Source: Candidatus Opitulatrix roisinitermitis (lineage in GTDB: Bacteria; Actinomycetota; Actinomycetes; Actinomycetales; Bifidobacteriaceae). From it: a DNA stretch of 16,763 nucleotides. How positions within the stretch are numbered: the first letter of the stretch is position 1; every line of letters starts with the position of its first letter. A program made the translations under genes and the position numbers. Shown here in pieces: positions 5,499-15,500 of the stretch. The stretch covers positions 1-16,763 of the forward strand of contig JAITSD010000039.1 in NCBI GenBank assembly GCA_031288055.1. Direction: 5' to 3'. The notes beneath the pieces were generated by a model. That model searched no databases. It had not been told where the DNA came from and saw only the letters and a list, made by a program, of their open reading frames with translations.

Positions 5499-6102
5499 GT
5501 GGTACCAAAAAACTTCAAAAAAAAAGGGGGGGGGTATGTTACCCAAAAAGAATACTTTAAAGAAAGTGTGTTACCTTACCCCCCTTCAAAAATATCTCAA
5601 ACGAAAATAAAAAATTGGTTAATTTACTGTATAAAAAATCATTCAATTTTGAATAGCTACGGCATGTTAGTCGCTGATGACCAAGTTGGTTTTAGGTTAA
5701 GTAACTATGTGGAATGGGTATGATGTTGTTAAAAGAGAAACCGAAAAATTGACACCAGTATTTTGCCTGAGATCTCTTTTTTCGGGGCAAATAGCAAGGA
5801 AAAAGCACTTTATGAGTTATTGGAATGCGTTTATTATTTTTATAAATGGGGGGGGTGTTAACAGATAAAGATTTAGACGAAATAATAGATTATCTTAATA
5901 GGATCGCCAATGACAGAATTAAAAACAACACCAAATCTCGTTGGAGAGTTGCCAAACCAAAAAAATTGCTTATTTTGAAATTGCAAAAGACAACATTAAA
6001 GTGTTTTTTGAGGTGCTAAAAATGTTTGATATTTTATCTGAAAGTCATAAGTATGATGTGTTAGAAATTATTATGGCGATTAGACGAAAAAGAATAAAAT
6101 AA
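5499..6102 (+). pseudogene. Unrecognised gene split over several reading frames
   Basis: Protein-like sequence runs through but changes frame several times: KNWLIYCIKNHSILNSYGMLVADDQVGFRLSNYVEWV (to 5720), then YDVVKRETEKLTPVF in the next frame (5719 on), then LPEISFFGANSKEKALYELLECVYYFYKWGG (to about 5850), a change at a G8 run into LTDKDLDEIIDYLNRIANDRIKNNTKSRWRVAKPKK, and a change at an A7 run into IAYFEIAKDNIKVFFEVLKMFDILSESHKYDVLEIIMAIRRKRIK (stop 6100-6102). An AAGGAGG (5491-5497) precedes the first piece, but no start codon at good spacing is seen. Spliced, this is a basic protein of roughly 190-200 residues with a helical C-terminus. Real decay is more likely than bad sequence, because the 2390-codon gene in this window is free of frame breaks. 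The iteron-like repeats upstream would suit a replication or regulatory protein, but that is only context. Confidence 0.6.
5529..5584. repeat. Inverted repeat GGGGGGTA/TACCCCCC inside the broken gene
   Basis: The arm 5529-5536 is the last part of a run of nine A and nine G; the other arm is 5577-5584. Both homopolymers are natural slippage sites and could have produced frame changes near the start of the broken gene. Confidence 0.4.
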
Positions 6103-6103
6103 G

Positions 6104-6120
6104 TTGTCAAATATTGACAA
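6104..6120. promoter_or_regulatory. Perfect 7+3+7 palindrome, operator-like, overlapping a TTGACA -35 box
   Basis: TTGTCAA (6104-6110), ATA, TTGACAA (6114-6120). The right arm contains the consensus -35 TTGACA (6114-6119) pointing toward the restriction-modification gene, which starts 94 bases later. A repressor bound here would block that promoter. The matching -10 is not clear: TAGAAA at 6142-6147 is too far away, and nothing good sits at 17 bp. Confidence 0.5.
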
Positions 6121-6213
6121 TTTTAATGTAGTTTTAGTTGCTAGAAATAAGAATTAGTTGATAGACTGAAAACAGCAAAAAAAACAACTGCTATAAAAAA
6201 GAAGGGCGTATTT

Positions 6214-8673
6214 GTGGCTAGAAAAGATAAAATTGTTAGTTTTAGTGTCACGCAGACACTACAAACATTAGGGTACAATGTAGCTAATTGGGATGATAGC
6301 AAATCTAAGTTAACAAGTGAAATTGAAAAAGTTTTATCTACCGCTTCTAAAAGTCAGACGAGCAAGCCGGGGTATCCAGACAGAATATATATAAATAAAA
6401 GCGAAAAATTACTTATACTTGTAGAAGAAAAGCAAGCAATAAAAGACCACGACAATCCTGATAAAGCAAAAGGAGCTATTTCAGGTATAAAGTGGTATAT
6501 GGAACAATTTTTAAATAGCAATTTATCTGACAATTTAAAAAATTATTTCGCCAATTGGAAAATATTAGGCATTGCTGTTAGTGGCGATTTACTAAAAGAA
6601 TATTATCATAAGTTTAGTCTATTTTTTCTTGATTATAAATTACAAAGAATAATATTACTTCCACAAATTACAAATTTTGTAACCGAAAAAGAGTTTTTAG
6701 CTATTTTTAATAATTTAGATGAAGAAAAAGCTGTAACGCAGGTCTCTCAATCTAGCAAAAAGATAAATAATTTATTGCGTTCAGTAGATTCGCAGAAAAG
6801 ACCGATTTTGTTATCCGCTTTGATGATTTCTTTACATAAATCTAAAGACAATAATTTTCCAACTAACTATAAAAATATGTCAGCTGAGGAGATAAGCAGT
6901 AATTTGCTTGGTGCAACAAAAAAAGTTTTAGAAAATGAAGATTTGCCAGAAGAAAAAATTAAAGTAATAGATACCGAATTAGGGTTTTTACAAAATGACT
7001 TAGTGTTAAGAAAAGAAAATATTTTGAAAAAGATTTTAGTTGAATTGAGTGCTTCAATAATACCGCTTTTTGAAAGTGATTTTTCTACAAATTCTAATTA
7101 TGATATTATTGGGAAGTTTTATGAAGAGTTTTTAAAGTACGCTGGCATATCAAACGTTAAAAAGGGTATTATTTTGACACCCCGACATATTACTACGCTG
7201 TTTACTAAGCTTATTCCTTTGAAAAACAACGACAAAATAGTTGATATAGCTTGTGGAACTGGGGCTTTTCTTATTGCTGGTATGAATGCTTTGATTGACA
7301 AAATTGATAAAAGCGATAGATCAGATAAAAACTCAGCTAAATCAAACATAAAGAAAAACCAATTACTAGGTTTTGAAATAAATACCACTATGTTTATTTG
7401 TTCAATTTCTAATATGTTGTTTAGAGGAGACGGAAAATCATCTATATATAATTTAGATTCAATCAACAGCGAGGAAGCAAAGAAAAAATTGAAAAGTTTT
7501 GGAGCAACGATAGGTTTTATAAATCCGCCATATTCAGGGAAAGAAAACACAACTGACCCCACACCGAAAGAAATTACCTTTTTGACCACAATGCTAGATA
7601 ATTGCTCGCGTTATGGCGTAATTATAGCTCCGTTATCCACATATTTTAAAGAGACTGAGATTAGAAAAAGCATATTAGAAAAACATACTTTAAAATGTGT
7701 TATAAATATGCCGGCTGATTTGTTCCAACCAAATGCCTCAACAAATACAGCAATTGCTGTATTTGAAACAAATAGAAAATTTGAAGAAAATAAAGATGAA
7801 GTTGTTTTTTATGATTTGCAAGATGATGGCTTTCAACTTTCAAAACATAAAGGCAGAACTGATGTGTATAATAAGTGGGAGAATATTGAAAAGAAATTAT
7901 TGGATGCAGTTGTCTATAAAAAAACAAATCCAGATAATATAAAGTTAGTGAAAACAAAAATTAAAAAAGGTGATGAATGGACAATACATGCTCATTCTAA
8001 AACCGACTACTCTACATTATCAGAGGACGATTTTGTTCAGTCAGTATTTGATTATGCTATTTTTCAAGCAAAAAGAGATTTAGGTATTTTAAAAACTAAT
8101 TTAACAGAAATAGAAGTGTTTGAAACAATAGGAAATTATTTTAGTGGTAATAAAGGCATTTCTATTCTTACGAAGAATAACAAAGGCGAGAATAAACTTT
8201 ATACATCAAATTGGAAAGAGTTTAGCACTGCTGATCTTTTTGATGTAGATGGTACAAAAACCACACCGTTATTTGAGCTTGAAACAACATATGGGGAAGG
8301 GGATTATCCTTATATAACAACTAGAGCGACAAATAATAGCGTTGCTGGTTTTTATGATTATAAAACAGAAAAAGGTAATGTTTTAATTATTGATAGTGCT
8401 GTGTTGGGATTTGCCTCCTATCAAGAAAACGATTTTTCGGCTTCTGACCATGTAGAATTATTAAAACCTAGATTTAATATGAATAAATATATAGCCTTGT
8501 TTATTAAAACAATTTTTATGAAAGGTGCGTATAAATACGCCTATGGGCGTAAGTTTAATCAAGAAAGAATAAAAAACACAAAACTTTTACTTCCAGTAGA
8601 CAAAAATAATAACCCAGATTGGCAGTATATGGAAAATTATATTAAATCATTGCCTTACGCCGATTTGTTATGA
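6214..8673 (+). CDS. Single-chain restriction-modification enzyme (PD-(D/E)XK nuclease, N6-adenine methylase, target-recognition domain)
   Basis: The protein has 819 residues and starts at GTG (6214-6216) with GAAGGG about 7 nt upstream. Residues about 1-160 form an HSDR_N/type-IIG-like nuclease with GYPDR (Asp56) and LVEEK (Glu71-x-Lys73), fitting PD-(D/E)XK. The helical middle leads into the HsdM-type methylase, with an LTPRHIT motif (321-327), the AdoMet motif DIACGTGAF (344-352), GFEIN (386-390) and the catalytic NPPY (437-440). From about 675 a type-I-S-like target-recognition domain follows (YPYITTRATNNSVAGFYD, KGNVLIIDSAVLGFASY, YAYGRKFNQERIKNTKLLLPV). One polypeptide carries cutting, methylation and specificity, as in type IIG enzymes, so self and foreign DNA would be told apart by adenine methylation of one recognition sequence. 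No separate HsdR or HsdS gene is near. There is only one recognisable recognition domain, so a short asymmetric site or a dimer is likely. Confidence 0.9.
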   Translation: MARKDKIVSFSVTQTLQTLGYNVANWDDSKSKLTSEIEKVLSTASKSQTSKPGYPDRIYINKSEKLLILVEEKQAIKDHDNPDKAKGAISGIKWYMEQFLNSNLSDNLKNYFANWKILGIAVSGDLLKEYYHKFSLFFLDYKLQRIILLPQITNFVTEKEFLAIFNNLDEEKAVTQVSQSSKKINNLLRSVDSQKRPILLSALMISLHKSKDNNFPTNYKNMSAEEISSNLLGATKKVLENEDLPEEKIKVIDTELGFLQNDLVLRKENILKKILVELSASIIPLFESDFSTNSNYDIIGKFYEEFLKYAGISNVKKGIILTPRHITTLFTKLIPLKNNDKIVDIACGTGAFLIAGMNALIDKIDKSDRSDKNSAKSNIKKNQLLGFEINTTMFICSISNMLFRGDGKSSIYNLDSINSEEAKKKLKSFGATIGFINPPYSGKENTTDPTPKEITFLTTMLDNCSRYGVIIAPLSTYFKETEIRKSILEKHTLKCVINMPADLFQPNASTNTAIAVFETNRKFEENKDEVVFYDLQDDGFQLSKHKGRTDVYNKWENIEKKLLDAVVYKKTNPDNIKLVKTKIKKGDEWTIHAHSKTDYSTLSEDDFVQSVFDYAIFQAKRDLGILKTNLTEIEVFETIGNYFSGNKGISILTKNNKGENKLYTSNWKEFSTADLFDVDGTKTTPLFELETTYGEGDYPYITTRATNNSVAGFYDYKTEKGNVLIIDSAVLGFASYQENDFSASDHVELLKPRFNMNKYIALFIKTIFMKGAYKYAYGRKFNQERIKNTKLLLPVDKNNNPDWQYMENYIKSLPYADLL

Positions 8674-8729
8674 TGGTTTGAATTTGCATTAAAAAATAAA
8701 TGCCTGTAGTTTTTAAATTAAAAAAAATA

Positions 8730-9494
8730 AGTACGAGAGAGTTAAATCCTAGATCCCCAAAACACGAACGAGCACTCCTTTAGGGGTGCGAGTGAGAGTT
8801 TAACAAGTACGAGAGAGAGTTAACCCCAAACACCCATCAAAAAAACAAGAGAGTTAAAATTTTACCAAATTAAAAACCGCCCAAAAATCCCAAACACGAA
8901 CGAGTACCCATTTTAATGGGTACGAGAGAGAGTTTAAAAAATTCGTCAGTCAAAAATTAAAAACCGCCCAAAAAACCAAACACGAACGATCACCTCTTTT
9001 AAGAGGTGTGAGTGAGAGTTTAACAAGTACAAGAGAGAGTTTAAAAAAGTGAGAGTTTAAAAAAGTACCAACACTCCTTTAGGAGTGCGAGTGAGAGTTA
9101 ATCCTAAACCTTATAAAACAAGTACAAGGGAGAGTTAATCCCCCCCCCCTCCCAAAAAACATCAGTTTAACTAAAAAACCTAACACGAACGAGTACCACT
9201 TTAGTGGTACGAGTGAGGGTTTAAAAAAAGTAGGAGTTAACCCCCAAAAAACCAAACACGAACGATCACCTCTTTTAAGAGGTGTGAGTGAGAGTTAACC
9301 TTACAGGCAATAAAAAAACCGCCCAAAAAACCTAACACGAACGAGTACACCTTTAGGTGTACGAGTGAGGGTTTAAGAAAGTGAGAGTTTAAAAAAGTAC
9401 CAGCATACCTTTAGGTGTACGAGAGAGGGTTTAAAAGAGTAAGAGTTTAAAAAAGTACCAGTACACCTTTAGGTGTACGAGAGAGAGTTAACCC
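8730..9494. repeat. Array of nine TTTA-loop hairpins with conserved flanks and covarying stems
   Basis: This is a non-coding region. Hairpins: 8772-8789, 8904-8923, 8991-9008, 9072-9087, 9193-9210, 9267-9284, 9345-9362, 9403-9420 and 9461-9478. Each has a 6-8 bp stem closing exactly a TTTA loop (one, at 9403, is imperfect; the first has a G-T pair). Stem arms differ: GCACTCC, GTACCCAT, CACCTCT (twice), CACTCC, GTACCAC, GTACACC (twice), GCATACC. The opposite arm changes in step. On the left six copies carry CACGAACGA, often preceded by ACCGCCCAAAAA; three carry AGTACCA. On the right all carry GAG(T/A)GAG(A/G)GTT(T)AA. Copies of the right half alone (AGTACGAGAGAGAGTTAA type) lie between, for example at 8730-8745 and 8807-8823. 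I do not recognise the family. REP-like mobile hairpins or a tandem structured RNA are possible. Confidence 0.85.
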
Positions 9495-9561
9495 CAAACA
9501 CTTCCTAATAGTTTTTTAACAATTTTATTATAAAGGTTAGAAATCATAAACTTAGGCTTTT

Positions 9562-9590
9562 GAAAATAAATATTTCAGTTATCTTATAAT
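9562..9590 (+). promoter_or_regulatory. Promoter-like sequence abutting the start of the giant surface gene
   Basis: A perfect TATAAT (9585-9590) ends one base before the ATG at 9592, with a TTGAAA 19 bp upstream (9560-9565). Used as a -10, it would start transcription inside the gene's first codons. TATCTT (9580-9585), with a TTTTGA 16-17 bp further up, would instead give a leaderless message beginning at the ATG. No Shine-Dalgarno is present. Which hexamer is used cannot be settled by eye. Confidence 0.4.
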
Positions 9591-9591
9591 T

Positions 9592-12500
9592 ATGTGTAGT
9601 CTAGGAAAAAAGTTTATTACGACAGTTGCATCTTTAGCTATGGTTTTGACCATATCATTGGTTGCCGTGGTCACAGCCTCACCTCCCGAAGCTCAAGCTT
9701 CAAACGTAAGTAATTATTACACTGAAGCTTATCAAGTGGGAGCCTCTGGCACCACCGGCTCCTGCGATGTGGAGCAAAGTGTGGCTTGCGAGCCAATTGA
9801 TATGGTGGAGATAGATGGCAAAATATTTGTGGCTAATTATGATGAAGGTTATGTATCAGTTATAGATTCAGCGGCTTATTCTAGTGCCATTCCTGAACCT
9901 GTAGGAGATCCTAGTGGCATAATTCCGCCTTTGGCTCGAATTGAAGTTGGGGCTAATCCAATCTCCTTAACCGTTGATTATGAAAGTCATGCGGTTTACG
10001 TGGCTAATCAAGGCTCTAAATCTATTACGCAGATCTATAATACTGACAAGACAAATCCTACCCGTGGCACCGATATAGTCTTAACTATTGCTCCTTCGCA
10101 AATAGTTATACCTTATTTAACTGAGCGGGAGGGAGCTGAATGTAGCCCTTATGAAGAGTTCTGCTATAGACAATATGATTTCCTATATGCTATTTCTAAT
10201 ACCGAAAGTAAAGTGGCCTTAGTTAATATAACGACTTCAAAAGGAGAAAAAGTCGTGATTGATACTGTAAAAAATCCGGTTAAAATAGTGGCTACTAGAC
10301 ATGCATGGTTATATATAATTGGCACAGGTTCAGATTATATGATGAGTGTTTATGGGATGAAAGAGTCTGCTGGGGACTATAGACTCTTTACAGAGAAATC
10401 AATATTACCAACTGGTTGTCAACCATTTGATGTAAATTATATGGGATATTCAGATGAGGGTCTTGTGGTAAGTTGCCAAGGCACTAATAGTTTAGTTACT
10501 TTTGATGGTAATTTATATTATGATACTAAAGAAAACACTCATATGCAGGCCAATATACCGTTAGGCGGTAAACCGCAAAATATATTATCCGTAATGGGCA
10601 AAGATGTAGGTATCCAAAAAGTTCTTGTTTCTCTGCCAGAGCAGGGTAGGATTTTTTCTTTTTTATATAATAAAGCCTTTATAGCAGGCAATGTTGCTCC
10701 CAAGGATGTGACATTACCAAATGACTTTCACCCTCGCAGTTTAGTGTTGGGCAAGGATCCTGATATTATCTATGTGGCGGATACAGATTCTGATAGAATA
10801 GGTGTTATTAAATATAGTTCTGATGGTTACTACGGATATAGAGGCACAATATGTGATTTGCCCACAGGCAATTATAATGCCGACGAAAACACTAGTTCGT
10901 GTCCATCTGGAGCTGGGCCTATGACTGGTTTAGGTTCGTCTAATGGCAAAGTTTATTTTGCTAATTTTGTGGAGGGCAACGTTAGGGCTGTGTGGCAAGC
11001 GGTGAATATTGATTATCGTCCTGCATATGGATATGGTGATGGGAGTTTCCACAGGGTTACGTTAGTTTCTGGCAATACTTTAGCCTCAGCTTTGCCTACT
11101 CCGCCGTCTGATGGACCGCCCGGAGCCATTTTTTTAGGTTGGTTTGATGGTAATTATGGAAATAGAATTAGTGAAGCAGAACTTAATAGTTCAGTAACAT
11201 CTGATAAGGTATCTAAAGGTACAACGTCGGATACTTTTCTCCCAACTGGTTATTGGTTAAATGATGATATTACTTTGAATTATAACACAGGCACTAGTAA
11301 ATCAGATGGTGAAATTAATTACAACAATATTTTGCAACTTCGGATGCCATATACGTTATTTCCTACTTGGGAATTTGTACCTAGTAAAGGTGCTATCGTA
11401 TTATCGGGTGACTTTTTTACATCTAATGGTATGGCCATTAAAATAGGCACTCATAACTGCAATATTATAACTGGCGATGGGACTAATGAAAGCACAATTA
11501 TTTATAGTAAACGTAGCTTGGCCATCTGCACCTTACCCCAAAATATGACCGCCACAGATATAATGGCCGATGGTTTAGATATCACAGTTTCCACCAAAGA
11601 TTATCTAGGCAATAATCAAGAGTTTGTAATACCAGGCAATAGTGATCATTATTATTTTATTGATCCGCCAAGTTTTAATTCAGTTAGTGTTAATTCTGGT
11701 CCGGTGTCAGGTGGTTTTAATTTGACCTTAACTGGCGATAATTTTAAACCGGTTAAAGCGGATAGAAGTGTGGCTGATTCAGAGCAATTTATTTGTTTGA
11801 AAATTGCTGATGAAGACGCTTTGCCGGCTAATTGTTTAAAATATTCTGATATCACTGATAATAACACTGTAACTTTCCCCATTTCAGCTCACACGGCTGG
11901 TCAAGTAGCTTTTTATGTCACAACACCTTATGGCAAATCTGGCACGCAAGTTTTTGAATTTAAAAACTCGCAGTTAGCCGTGGAACCAGATTATGGTCAT
12001 CCTGGTTCGCAAATAACAGCTTATCCAGAGGGTTTTATGCCAGGTGAAACAGTTAATTTTTCTTATGGCAATGACGCTATAGCCGAGTCTTGCGAAGCTA
12101 ACGCTTATGGTTCTTGCGAAGTTTCGATATATTTGCCAAATGCTATAGCCACAGGTTCGGTTATAGCCACAGGTTCGGTTTCAGCGGCTGTGGCTTCAGC
12201 AGCTTTCACAGCTTATACACCAACTATATCTTTGCCATCTCCAGCCACAGCTGCACCTAGTTCTAAATTAAAGCCATCTTTTAGCGGTTTTAATCCGTCT
12301 AGTAAAGTTACTTTCACTTTAGAAGATCCTGTCACTCAAGCTGTGAAATATACTTTTTTAACCGAAGCTAATGTTAGATCCACAGGTCAAGATTTTGTCG
12401 ATTTTGAGCTTAACGGTTTGCCAGGAGTCTCAGCTAGTTTACCAGCTGGGGCTTATAAACTTTGTGCCCAAGATAATTCTATATATGGCGGTATAACTAA

Positions 12501-15500
12501 AGCCTGCACTGATTTTACTTTCTTAGAGCCTGGTTTCACCTCTGTGTCGCCAAAAGATGTTCATTATGGCAATGATGCTGCTGTGGATGTGGTGGTGGGC
12601 GGCTTTTTGCCTAATGAAGATGTGCAAGTTTGTCGGTCGACTTTTGATTGTGTCACAGGCACAGCTGATACCGAAGGTGTGGCTAGTATAACTTTTAAAA
12701 ATGTCTCAATGGGCACAAATAGTTCGCAATTTACTCTAATAGCTAAAGGTTTGACTTCCTTAATTACTGTGACTGACACAGTTAATCCAGTGACTGTTCG
12801 AGTGCCAACGGCTTTAACTTTGGCTAGAATAGATGGTGCGGCTGGTGTTAAAACCACGGTCACTGGTTCAGGCTATATACCAGGTGCTAAAGTGTCTTTT
12901 TATGTTAAAGATTCTAACGGCGTGGAAACATTTTTAAATACTCAAGTCACCGCCACAGCTGCTGGAGCAATTCCTGATAATACCGAGATTAGAATACCTA
13001 GCACTTTGGCTTTAGGCACTTATTATATTTTAGCTAGAGATGATGTGCCAGCCGCTAATGGTTCTAATCAATCGCCAGATGCTGCATTTAAAGTCAACGC
13101 TGCCACTATTGCCCCTAAGGTTAGTGCCGATTATAAAGCTCATCGCGGTCAAGATATCACTATGACAGTCACCGGTTTTCAAACTGGCGAAACTGTGGCA
13201 GTTTATGATAATCCGCAATTCACCGGCAGTCCAGTTGGCACTATAACCGATGTTGATTCAGCTGGTATAAAAGAGGGTGTTATAACTTTGCCAATTAGTT
13301 TTGCTGCAGATGATAAATTATATGCTGTAGGAGCTGATTCAGGAGCCACAGCACAAACTGACGGCTTTGAAATATTAAATCCAATACCCGATGCCGACGA
13401 ACCCATTAACCCAGATTCTGGTCCAGTTGATACCAATTTCACCATTATAGCTGAAGACTTTGTGCCAGGCAGTCAAGTTTATGTCACATTCCCCAATTCT
13501 GATGATCCTGATATGATTAGAGGCACAGGCAAAGCTCATGCTAGATATGGTACTGTAACTATTCAAAATATTAAAGCTGTGGCCACAAATGACGGCACTA
13601 AGATTTTGCAAGTTAAAATATTTGACGATAAACCAGGTTCTAATATTCAAAACTTTGTGATTATGCACTTTAATTTGTCTAACCCAACTTTGACTGTGGA
13701 TAAAATTTATGGGTTTGCTGGTAAACAGTTTAGCTTTAGCGGGACTGATTGGCCGCCAAATAATAGCAATATAGCTGTTTACACTTCCTATTCTGCCACA
13801 CCTGATCCAGTTAAAATAATTAGTTCAGACGCTTTAGGTAATGTGGCTGGTTTTGTTGATATACCAACTAGTATTCCTGAAGGTATTTATACTCTAAGAT
13901 TAGTTGATAGAAATAATGTGATTATAAATAAAGAAGCTAGGATGTTGATTTATAATCCGGTGGCCTCAGCCACTAACCCTAGTGTCACAGATAGAATTTC
14001 CACAGAAGTTACTTCGGGCGGCGTTTTGAGAATACAAGGTGATAAATATCGCCCTGGTCAGCATTTATGTTTAGTAATTGATGATGCCACGCAATGTATA
14101 AGTGATAAAGTTGCTGCTCAAAGTGATGTCACAGTGGGCGGCGGCGATTTTGGCGGCAAATTTGTTTATGATTATACCCTGCCTTTAACATTAACGCCAG
14201 GTACTCATAAAGTTGGCATTTTCGATGGATCCACTTATGATGCAGCTGCACATATATTAGATACTAATTTCACAATTGTGGGTGCTGAAATAACCTTTAA
14301 CCCTGATAAAGTTTATAAAAATACTCAAGTGTCTAATTTGAATTTAGCTGGTTTTGTGTCTGACACAGCGGTTAATATATCATCAGATCCCGTCAACTGT
14401 ATTTCACCTTTAACTTATGTGGCTGTGACAGCTGGAGCTAGAAGTGATGTGACAGTGCAATATAATATGTCCAGCCCAGGTGACACTTGTAAAATAATAG
14501 CTGAAGGTGTTGATACAGGTGTTAAAACTGAAAGTATTATAACTTTTGTCACACCAACGATTGACAATTTTTACGCTGATAACACTGGCACCACTGCTAT
14601 AACTCAAGTTGGTAAAGCCACAACTTTTTACACTAAATCCGATAATTTAATTCCTAATAGCACGCTTTATTTGAAAGCTGGCGATGGTCAACCAGTTAAA
14701 ATGGATATTGCTGATGTCACTTCTGATTATTTAGCCACCACAATCCCTAATGAACACCAAGGTAACGCCGCAGCCATTAAAATTTGTTCAGATGCTCAAT
14801 GTGACACTGTTTTGAGTGAAAAAAATATTTCGGCTTTAACTCCAACTATCACACCTGATAATTATTCAGTTTTTTATAGTCATAAAAACTTAGCTTATGG
14901 TGCCACACCTGTAACATTGAGTTTCACTAATTATCCGCCAAATACTCAAATAACTTCGGTTTATCCTGGTTCAGATTCTAGTTCAGATTTTGCTTGGAGG
15001 ATTTGTCAAGGCATAGCTCCAACCGCTAATAAACTAGGCACAGTTGATATTGATGCTAATGGAACTGCTAGCGTGACAATTTGTCCTAATGTCTCTGCCA
15101 CAGATAATTTGGTTTCAGCTGGCGATAATCAAATAACCTTTAATCATAATTTAGTATCTGTGCGAAATTTGAGTGTTAAAGTTTATAAACCAACTATTTC
15201 AATTTCACCAAACCGTATTATTCAAGGCACTGATGATATACAAGTTAAAGGTCAAGATTTCCCGCCAAATGTGTCGCCAAATAATTATACTCTCACGGCT
15301 TATATTGCTGGTGAAACTTGCGGCACAGGAACTGGAGCTTGTGTTGACCCAAGTTATTTATATGATAGCCAAGGAGCTGTTAGCGGTGCCACAATTATCA
15401 CGCCAGATGCTAATGGAGCTTTTTCTTATACTTTCCAATATCCAATTGTGGCCGGTAGAGATAATCCTGGTCCAAATAATTATCGAGTTTTTGTTGAAGA

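Noticed and set aside
5333..5518. Minus-strand frame of 61 codons
   Set aside because: It runs across the iteron-like repeats and G/C hairpin, has no Shine-Dalgarno and no recognisable pattern; more likely chance.
7119..7589. Open frame of 156 codons on the minus strand inside the restriction-modification gene
   Set aside because: It lies wholly opposite the methylase motifs, has no Shine-Dalgarno, and its translation is the hydrophobic mirror of an AT-rich gene.
8730..9494. Reading the hairpin array as a second CRISPR array or as tandem terminators
   Set aside because: Unit spacing is irregular, the variable part is inside the palindrome rather than between repeats, and the hairpins lack T-tracts.
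11652..14607. Several 60-100-codon minus-strand frames
   Set aside because: All are opposite the continuous giant reading frame and reflect its Thr/Val/Ala codon use.
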